A stretch of 64,000 nucleotides of DNA, from the NCBI GenBank assembly GCA_015680685.1, contig MNCI01030517.1, positions 149,012 to 213,011 of the forward strand, read 5' to 3'. The position numbers were made by a program, and so were the translations under genes. The notes below the pieces were generated by a model. That model did not search any database. It worked only from the letters and a program-made list of their open reading frames with translations, and was not told the DNA's origin. How positions within the stretch are numbered: position 1 is the first letter of the stretch; every line of letters starts with the position of its first letter. Shown piece by piece: positions 56,276 to 64,000 of this stretch. The DNA comes from Gnetum montanum (taxonomy: Eukaryota > Streptophyta > Gnetopsida > Gnetales > Gnetaceae).

Positions 56276-57800
56276 GAAGAAACTATTGTTTCTTCTAGTG
56301 GTCTAGCCCTTGAAGCATCTCTTGAGTGAGAAGATAGGTGAGAATGCCATCATACCATTTAGGCTTAGTGGGAAATTATTCAATTATAGCCTTGTCAAAG
56401 AGGATTTCATTAAGAAATAGATTAGACAGTGAACTTTCCTCATCTTTTTTGTCCCATCCCAACTGAGACAAGTTGTTAACGACCATATTCTCAATTCCCT
56501 TTCGATCTACCATTGTAAGATCAAATTCCTACAAGATCACTAGCCAGCATATGACATAGGGGGATTACTGTTGGTTTTTTCATTAGGAAGTGAATTACAC
56601 TATGGTTTGTGTGCATGAACACTTTGTATCCAAGCACATAGTGCCTAAACTTCTTTAGAGCAAACACCACTACCATTAGTTCTTTTTCTGTGGTGGTGTA
56701 GTTCAGTTGTGCACCCACAATGCTTTAGCTTGCATAGTGGATGTACTATGGGTGTTTCTTATTGTTCAACTGCATAAGCATAGCCTCAAGGCATAATTTG
56801 ATGCATCCATCATAATGTGAAATGGTATGGACCAGTTGGATGTCTATAAAATTGGGGTTTATACAAGTTTCTTCTTAAGGCTCTAGAATGCCTTTTTGCA
56901 TTTCTTAGTCTAGATGAAGGGAGCATCTTTCTTTGTCAAATTGACCAAAAATTTCATGATCTTAGAGAAATTTTCTATGAATCACTGGTAGTAGCCAATG
57001 TGTCCAAGGAATGACCAAACATCTTTGATAGTTTCTGGTTAGCGAGTGATTCCTTGGATGACCCTTATATTTTCAGGGTTAACCTTAATTCCTTCTTGTG
57101 ATATTCTGTGACCCAATACAATGCCCTCTTGAACCATCGGATTATTCTTTTGCCAATTGAGCTACAGGTTTGTTCCCACACATCTTTTGAGTACTTTCTT
57201 AAGGTGGTCTAGGGCTTGCTCAAATGTAGCTTCATAGGTGGAGAAGTCATCCATGAAGACTTTCACCCCACTACCTATCTACTACTGAAAATACTTAGGA
57301 CTAGGCGTTGGAATGTAGCAAGGACATTGCATAGACCAAAAAGCATCTTGTGATATGTAGAAATCCCCCAAGGAATTGTGAATGTTGTTTTGGCCTAGTC
57401 TTCTAGTACAATCGAGATTTGATTATAACCACTATAAACATCCAGAAAACTATAATAGTAATGCCCAGATATGGTGTCCAACACCTGATCCAAAAATGGC
57501 AATTAAAAGTGATATTTGAATATTGCCATATTCAATAGTCAAAAAATCGATATAGACCCACCACTTGCCACCTTTCTTTGGCACAATCACAAGTGGACTT
57601 ATCCACTCACTATTCACAATGGAATAGATAAGCCCTGCCTTGAGGAGTTCAATTTCCTCTTTGATGATTAGCTTCGATTTGGGATTTAACTACCATTGTG
57701 GTTTCCTCTTTGGCTTTATGGCTAGATCAGTGTAAATACGATGTTGGCATATCCTTGGATCAATCCCTATGAGCTTAGGATATGACCAAGCAAAGGCTAT
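56276..57800 (-). pseudogene. pol: A5 reverse transcriptase and RNase H
   Basis: RT begins near 57690 (IKEEIELLKAGLIYSIVNSE), followed by WISPLVIVPKKGGKW, LPFLDQVLDTISGHYYYSFLD, VYSGYNQISIVLEDQAKTTF, LFGLCN.LATFQR (57300-57560), and VFMDDFS (about 57250). RNase H has GAQLNYTTTEKELMVVVFAL and KKFRHYVLGYKVFMHTNHS (56590-56710). It carries fewer stops than A1 or A2 but is still dead. The blocks belong to the non-chromodomain plant Ty3/gypsy (Athila/Tat) group. It is the best template in the window for identifying family A. Confidence 0.85.
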
Positions 57801-58560
57801 TAACCATTTGTTGATAACATTCAATAGCATCTATTTTTGTTCAGGGGCAAGATTTGCATTGATTATTATTGCCTTTCCATTTTTCAAGAATGCATATTCC
57901 ATGCTAGAAAGTAGATTTTTTAACTCAGGGGCTTGCATTTAAAATGTTCAAGAATTTTTAACTCTCTCCAATAGGTATAATCATTTGCATTATTAGAGAG
58001 TTGGTGATGAACTTGCTCTAGTTCATCCATGCTTGTGACATAAGCGCATGTCATGCTCATTGTAGGTTCCATGCATATTGTGCTACTTTTAGGATCAGTG
58101 ATCAATCACTAGGTATCCTTTTGTTCTATGGTTGCTACATATAACCATATTTGAATATCTGCTTCATGTGCATACTACTTACATGTAGAAATTGATGCTC
58201 ATTTTACGAACTAGAGTTTCTACACGCAATTGCACTTAGTATCATTGTATGTGATGAATGGAACTCACTTCTTCTTGATCTTTCTGAATGCATTTTCCTT
58301 AGATATCTCCAAGGAAAGATCTCTAATGCCCATTCTTGCATCAACAGTTCTTAGCCAAGCCCTTCTCATAATGATTGGAAAGTCCCCCTTACAGTTCTCA
58401 ACCTTGATTACTAGGAAATCAACAAGATAGGACCACCCATAGATAGTGGTCACAATGTCTTCCATCAATCCTAATGGAACAATAATGGAATAGTCTACCA
58501 ATTCTAATTGAATATTGCTCTTATTAAGAGGTGGTAGGTTCTAGGAAGTATACATCCCAT
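57801..58560 (-). pseudogene. pol: A5 protease region
   Basis: The open stretch 58265-58501 reads IVPLGLMEDIVTTIYGWSYL, VDFLVIKVENCKGDFPII, then RRAWLRTVDARMGIRDLSL. This is the usual LG..EDV...GW.Y..DF.V block and the LGRPWL.T..A.ID block of plant gypsy proteases, with GR-P changed to R-A. The catalytic D(T/S)G lies upstream (about 58560-58600, GSGVNLIS-like) with Asp lost. Confidence 0.75.
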
Positions 58561-60111
58561 AAGAAATCAAGTTCACACCAGAACCTAAATTAAGAAGAGC
58601 TTTACATGATTCATTTTCAGCAATATGTCAATAGATAAGAGGACTCCCAAGATCAATTGATTCATTTTTAGCAATATGTCAATAGTTTGCCAACCTAGAT
58701 ACAATCAGATACAACATGTGTGAGCATAATAGTATGGATTCTAAGTGGTATTTGGTTTGAAGGAGACTTGAATGAATTAGATGTAGAGGGAGATGGAGAA
58801 TTAGGGTTGCTAGCCATAGGGTATGTGAGGGCTTAGGTGGACTATTGGATAGGAAAAAGGACCTTTTTTGTGATCTAGTGTTTGAACCACTCTGTTGATG
58901 AATTGGTTGGAGATTAATGGCCTTGGTAGCATTTTGTTGCTAGGACTAGGCTAGAAGCTCATCCTACATGGATGGAGCAGGTGGTAGTTGTGTTGAGGGT
59001 GATGGAATAGGTGTAGAAATAGGAGGATAAGGATAAAAGGTGGTATCCCTCCTTGAATGTGGCAAATGAGTTTGATAGTGTTTGAGAGGGTAGTAGTGGT
59101 GTTGGAAAGAAGAAATGTGACTGGAAGAGTCACATGGAGATAGGGATTACTGAACGTAATACCCATATGGATTTAGTTGTTTATAAGAGTATTGCTACCT
59201 TGGTAGTGGCAGTGCCCATGATTGTGGTTGCTGCCGCTATTGATACTGCTCATACGATTGTGATGGAATTCCACTTGGAAAATATTATTATTGTTGATCG
59301 AATTGCCTAGGATTTCCTTGAGGATAAGGTAATCTTCTGGGTGTTTGTCTTTTTGCTAGTCATGGATTCAAAGCATACACCCCATATTCCTATAAGTGGG
59401 ACACAATGGGACAACATCCCTTAGGATGTTCATATTGACATATGTCACACCAGACATCATCATCTGATTCAGTTTTTGCAACATCCTCTATTGCAACAAT
59501 TTTCCCCTTACCTCTTTGATTAGCACATTTAGCTTTCTTTCGCCTCCTATGGTCATGATCACTACCTTATTCTTTGGACTCTTCAGTAATTTTTAGGATA
59601 GCTTGAAATCTGTTATCCATAGAGCCCCATAATTGATCTACCTTAGTCAAAATTTTAGAGGCATATTTTTAAATTGACAAGGTTTTTTAATTCACTACCT
59701 CATCAAGTGATAATTCTTCCTCAATGTCACAAAATTTAACCTCCCTTTTGTGAATGGAAGGATCCGTATTATATTCTTCTGCACTTTCTCATTTTCTCAA
59801 CTCTCCTTCCTCTTTTGCTGCCTGCTCGATCAGTTGTTGGATCTGATGGGTTCTTACTTCTGACAATCACCCTTAGGCATAGACTCCATGAGTTTTCCTC
59901 ATTTCTAACTAGAGCCCATCTATAATATGGCAAAGTTTTTCTTGTTGAGAATAACCATGCTTAGGAAATTTGTGCAATAGAGGATAGTATTGTCCCATGA
60001 TAGCATCCAAGGACTCATGTGTTCCTTGCTTCCAACTCTAGATTTGTCTTCTCAAATTGGACACTTGGGAGAATGTTTGATATTTTTTATTGAAAATTTT
60101 GAGCATTGTAC
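58561..60111 (-). pseudogene. gag: A5 gag, N-terminus cut off by family B
   Basis: The C-terminal Pro/Tyr/His-rich part (58900-59340) and the Lys/Glu-rich part (59500-59830) precede, on this strand, the core at 59880-60111: IFNKKYQTFSQVSNLRRQI, SWKQGTHESLDAIMGQYYPL, LHKFPKHGYS and LCHIIDGL. This is collinear with A4 31925-32170. The core stops at GTACAATG (60111), where LTR B sequence begins, so the rest of A5 lies right of the window. Confidence 0.75.
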
Positions 60112-60113
60112 TC

Positions 60114-61818
60114 TGTACTGATCGAAATTGTTGGTGTAAGGCTAGAAGGGAAAAACAAACACTAAAAGATCATCGGATAGGTACAGCTGACCCTACCTTC
60201 ACGTGAGGGCAAGTTGGAAAAAAATGAAGGTAGAGTGCCTTGGATGGTCTGCATGCAAATCAACCAAGGATTTTCCCAAACATAAGTTATAGCTTGCATT
60301 GGGGTTATCGTAACTGATGCACAAAATGTAAACAGTGATGCGCAAAATGCAAATAGAGCATATACAGAATTTTCTTGTAAACAAGGTGAAAACTAAATTT
60401 AAATAGAGTAGACAATATAATGGAAGGAAAAAATGAACTGTATTGTATTGCTTAGAATGAATGTGCACTGGTCAAAGCATAGTTGTGCATGTGGATGACA
60501 AGTCAAGCGCTAAGCCCTGGGGTGATATACTTGCAGGTGCTTAGATGCTAGGAGTTAGGTGTGCCAAAGTGTCTAAAAGTTGCTAGTTAGTGTTTCCTAA
60601 GCCGTCAACCTTCAAAATTGTCAACGCCATTTAGGTGGATCGATGGGGTATTTATAAGACTTGGTTAGGTTCGAGTATGAAACTCATAGATGGATCAATG
60701 TATGAGAAATGAGAGGAAAATGGATCATGTGACAGGTGTGAGATGGACAGCTACGTGTCAATTGGATGTGTGTAGGCGGGCTACGTTCTTGACCGGATGC
60801 ACTGTATCTTACAAAATGTGTTGGCTTACAAAAGCTAGCTTATGCCCATAGAAGTAGATACAATTTGGAGTGTAAGAGCTTGACCAGCTCACAAAATGTG
60901 AAAATTTACAATGAAAATGATAATGTACAATAAGAGAGATTGACTCCAACTCGCTTGAAACTTCTCGATCCCTGAATTGACTGCTGCAAGATGTCGATTT
61001 GAGTGGTTTTGTGGCTATTTGAGGCATCTCTGTTTCATTAGAGCTTCCAGCGTGAGTTGATTTTGTCTTGGCATGTGTTTGGTGTGCTTTTGATCGAGCG
61101 TGATCAGTACTCACATTGCACTCACGCTGCCAGCGTGACCTCAGTATGAGTTGATTTAAAAATGACATATTTTACACCAATTTTTGATCTTTGAAGCCTA
61201 TTTTTGGAGTACAGCAATTGCCTAACTATGGTTGACCTTGAGAGTGATCTGCAAGTTGAAAACTGAGTTTGGATGCACCTTATTTTGAACCACTTTTGGT
61301 AGCTCATGCTGGACTCACGTTGCCAGTGTGAGCTCAGCGTGACCACAACGTGACCTACAAAACCTCACAATTTTGGACCTAAAATCTAGAATTCTGGAGG
61401 CTGGGACTTGAAGTTATCGACAACCAACCCTGAGGGTGACTTGCATCTTGGAATCAAGTCATTTCGACTTAGTTTTGAGGCTCTTAGAGTTTCTGATGCT
61501 ATACTCATGCTGCCAATGTGACCTCAGCATGACCATCAGTGTGAGTGAGAAAATGTGTACAATTTATCCTAAAATTTGAATTCCTGAATGCTAAAACTTG
61601 GAGTGAACAGTAGTGGCCCTTGAGGATGGCTTGCACCCTCAGGTTGGATTATTTTTGACTTGATTTTAAAGCTGTTGGAGTTACTCATGCTGAGGGAAAG
61701 CTAGCTTGACAAGTTGAGCGTGAGTAACATGCATTAGTTAAATTTTGCCTCTCGAATTCTCAAAAGGATCTGAGTTGTTCTTGTTTCAAAGTATTGAGCC
61801 AAAATTAGTGGTGTTTCA
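60114..61818 (-). repeat. Family B LTR
   Basis: The minus strand starts TGAAACACCAC after a purine tract (AAAGAGGGGCCAA, 61831-61819) and ends GATCAGTACA at 60114, about 1.7 kb. The U3 part contains a 191-bp tandem array. TATA (CTTATAAATACCCC) is at 60657-60644. The final 550 bp match 2200-2864. The termini are tentative because the opposite LTR is outside the window. It abuts A5 gag, so family B inserted into A5. Confidence 0.7.
61020..61735 (-). repeat. 191-bp tandem repeats in LTR B
   Basis: Nearly four units. The conserved core on the plus strand is CTCACGCTGCCAGCGTGACCTCAG, seen at 61123, 61314 and 61505, with a degenerate unit at about 61690. Each unit also holds a TTGAGGGTGACTTGCA-like block and TTTTGA.GCTCTT.GAGTT. 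The core is an inverted repeat (CACGCTG.CAGCGTG). Confidence 0.85.
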
Positions 61819-63309
61819 TTGGCCCCTCTTTGTTGACGTCTAGAGGAATCCACCCGAGAGGCATCGACAAAGAAGTACAAAACACCATGACCAACCAAGT
61901 ACCAAGCATTATCCATCGGCCCCTAGCTGGACATCATCGCACCGTGTTCAAAAGTACATGGGATTGGGGAAGTGTAGTTTAAGATGCAAGGGGTTTGGTT
62001 GTAACTGGGGAAATCAAGAGTTGATCAAGGGTTATAATTGCTGTTGGAATTATGGGAGAGGAATGCTCTCACATGAACAAGCCATATCTTTAGTTCTTGT
62101 CTGTAGCCAGTTTTCAGCAGACTTGGAACCAAGACATAGGAAGTGCATTCTTTGGAGAAACAGAACTCTTATAGAGTGTTTATGAGAGCTCGTTGTAAAT
62201 AGCCAAAGCCACGTGATGATGTGCAACATGATCTTTTGAGACACGAGTGTAACTATTTTTCTAAGACAATTGCCTTCCCGCCTGGGGCTTGTATGAGAAG
62301 AGCCAATGGTGTTTGATCTATGATGTCAATGAGGTTATGAAGACCTTTTCCATGCATTTTTCTCTTTGATCTTTTGTTCTTTTTTTTTTGTTTTTTTTGG
62401 AAGACCTTGCTTTTAGTGCTATCCTCGTGCTCATGCGTTTGCATTTGTATCATGTACCGTGTACTATTTTTTTTTGCATTGCAACTGCTTAGAGAATCAT
62501 AGTGTGCAATAGTATATTAAGAGTTTTGGGATGAGTGGAATGTATCAAGGGGATGTAATTAAATAGGATAAGGAAAACATGATGGGGAATAGGGAATGTA
62601 TCAGGAGTCGGGAATGTACTTATAAACGGATTGATTAGCTTAGTTGCATGTGTTGGGAAGAATGTGATACGTTGTCATCATGATGAAGTACATCTATGCA
62701 TGAACACATCAGGCGTGTCATCCTACAAACATAACTCTAAGAAGACAAGAAAACATAAATGATTTTGTTAACTAAGCACTTTAAACTTGAACACAACCAA
62801 GGAGGTGGAGCCACCATGTGCAATTTCAAAGCAGACAGAATCATGAATAGCATCAGCTTCATCAGGGTCTGTGAGACAAATTATGTATCAAGTTTTTGTG
62901 GAACCGATACAGCTAATTTCAGCAACATATCTTTTCAAGTATTGCTTGGTCATTGATGATATCACTAGTTTATAGTCTTAGCAGACTATTGTGGGTTAGT
63001 TTCACGTCATAACCCTTTGGACGGTGCCAGTTTAAAGTCGTAGCAGATGGTGCATTGCTAGTTTATAGTCATAGTGGACTGTGAAGAGGAAAACTAGTTT
63101 ATAGTCTTAGTGGACTTTGGATGCTAGTTTTACGTCATGGTAGATAAATGTGGCGATTTAGTGTCATGCGGGACAGAGTTTTGTGGTGTCAGTTTATTGT
63201 CATGACTCTAGGACATTCTGTGGTGCGAGTTTCAAGTCATAGCCCTAGGACCATTCTATGGTATTATTTTTAGGTTGTGATGCTAGGACCATTATGTACC
63301 TTAGGTTGG
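61819..63309 (-). mobile_element. Family B 3' untranslated region
   Basis: It lies between the pol stop (63310) and the LTR. No ORF is supported. It includes a minisatellite (62960-63290) and a poly(T) run (plus strand 62380-62400 and 62466-62474). Confidence 0.6.
62960..63290 (-). repeat. 30-45 bp minisatellite in family B 3' UTR
   Basis: On the plus strand about nine units contain TAGTTTATAGTCATAGTGGAC or a derivative, e.g. at 62968, 63049, 63090 (TAGTCTTAGTGGAC) and 63123 (TAGTTTTACGTCATGG). The later units drift to CAAGTCATAGCCCTAGGACC. Confidence 0.8.
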
Positions 63310-64000
63310 TCAGACATAGTACCGTTTCAGGTACAGGTCATTTGTAGGATTAGCGAACTTGTTCCCATCCATGTCAACAAGTTTGAATGCTCCGTTATTG
63401 TATGCCTTGGTGACTAAGTAAGGCCCTTCCCAGTTAGCTGATAATTTATCTGGATGTTCACAGATGGCCTTAAGGACTAGGTCTCCTTCTTTAATTAAGC
63501 GCTTATGCAGATCGTGTTTGTGTCATTGTCGCTATTGTTTTTGGCACCACTCGATCTGATCAAGCGTTCGTACTCATTCCTCCTCCACCAAGTCAAGGTT
63601 ATCAATGCATAGTTCATTTCTTTGGCTTTCATCGAGGAGGCTTGAAAGAGCTATTCGTAATGAGGGAACCTGTAACTCTAAAGGTAAAACAACTTCAGAT
63701 CCATATACAAGACTATATGGAGTTTTACCTGTAGATGTTCGATGTGTCGTTCTGTATGCCCATAATGCATAGACTAATTTTTCGTGCCATCGCCTCTTAC
63801 TCTAATTTAACATCTTTTTAAGCACCATGATGATAGTTTTGTTTGTAGCCTCCACTTGACCATTGCTCTGTGGGTAGTAAGGTGACAAGAATGCATGTTT
63901 AATGCCCAGGATTTTACAGAAGCTTTTAGTATCTACACTGTTGAATTGTGGCCCATTGTCAGTAACGATGGTCATCAGAATACTAAAATGGGTCATGATG
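63310..64000 (-). pseudogene. pol: Family B pol C-terminus: integrase (partial)
   Basis: The core ends with TIVTDNGPQFNSVDTKSFC, LGIKHAFLSPYYPQSNGQVE and ATNKTI (63802-63990; second catalytic Asp and Glu present). It continues in another frame: WHEKLVYALWAYRTTHRTST, GKTPYSLVYGSEVVLPLEL, PSLRIALSSLLDESQ, then after two stops GDLVLKAICEHPDKLSANW, EGPYLVTKAYNNGAFKLVD, LYLKRYYV-stop (63312-63310). The NWEGPY and LKRYY end belongs to Tat-type elements without a chromodomain. Only about four lesions in 690 bp make this the best-preserved pol segment in the window. The 5' part is beyond position 64000. Confidence 0.85.

Noticed and set aside
62960-63290. Regularly spaced repeats reminiscent of a CRISPR array
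   Set aside because: Units are degenerate, spacing varies and the sequence is plainly plant retrotransposon 3' UTR.

Overview
The window is nuclear DNA of a large-genome plant, probably a seed plant. It is AT-rich and almost gene-free. It consists mainly of old, nested LTR retrotransposons that carry many stop codons, plus a broken LINE, SINE-like fragments and the 3' half of one intron-rich host gene. No bacterial, organellar or CRISPR feature is visible. The species cannot be named from this sequence. Most changes between copies are C/T and G/A transitions, often at former CpG sites, as expected for methylated heterochromatin.

Two Ty3/gypsy families dominate. Family A (Athila/Tat type) has LTRs of about 0.84-0.87 kb running TGATGA...TCATCA, a tRNA-Asp-type primer site, and RT of the non-chromodomain plant group. 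It occurs as: A0 (+, 1-2199, 3' end only); A2 (-, about 2.9-19.3 kb, cut by insertions); A1 (+, 20.7-25.7 kb); a pair of opposed LTR pieces at 27.9-28.7 kb; A4 (+, 30.2-38.1 kb, lacking pol but carrying an extra 3' ORF); A5 (-, 52.3-60.1 kb, best pol); and a solo LTR at 11.7-12.6 kb with a perfect 5-bp target duplication. Family B (Tat-like, less decayed) appears as the 3' part of an LTR at 2.2-2.9 kb and as an LTR, 3' UTR and integrase end at 60.1-64.0 kb (-). It has entered A2 on the left and the A5 gag on the right.

Other layers: a gag-only copia element (9217-15371) sits inside the A2 integrase and itself carries the family A solo LTR. A copia LTR plus gag piece lies at 25.7-27.8 kb (-). 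A plant LINE is split into three parts (28.9-30.2, 38.1-38.7 and 40.2-41.0 kb) by A4 and by an LTR-like insertion. A Ty1/copia ruin (44.1-46.9 kb, +) sits in a host intron.

The only non-transposon gene is on the minus strand, 52.27 to 42.66 kb. It shows nine short exons with consensus splice sites, mostly phase-compatible, ending in an acidic C-terminus. I do not recognise its product. It carries one apparent single-base frameshift, and its upstream part is replaced by the truncated A5 LTR.

The most notable observations are: the extra ORF in the env-like position of family A, shared by A2 and A4 and preceded by a U3-like GATATC-rich promoter region and a putative leader intron; a 93-bp identical patch inside otherwise about 16%-diverged LTRs of A4; a 327-bp in-frame gag duplication; and two distinct tandem arrays in family B.
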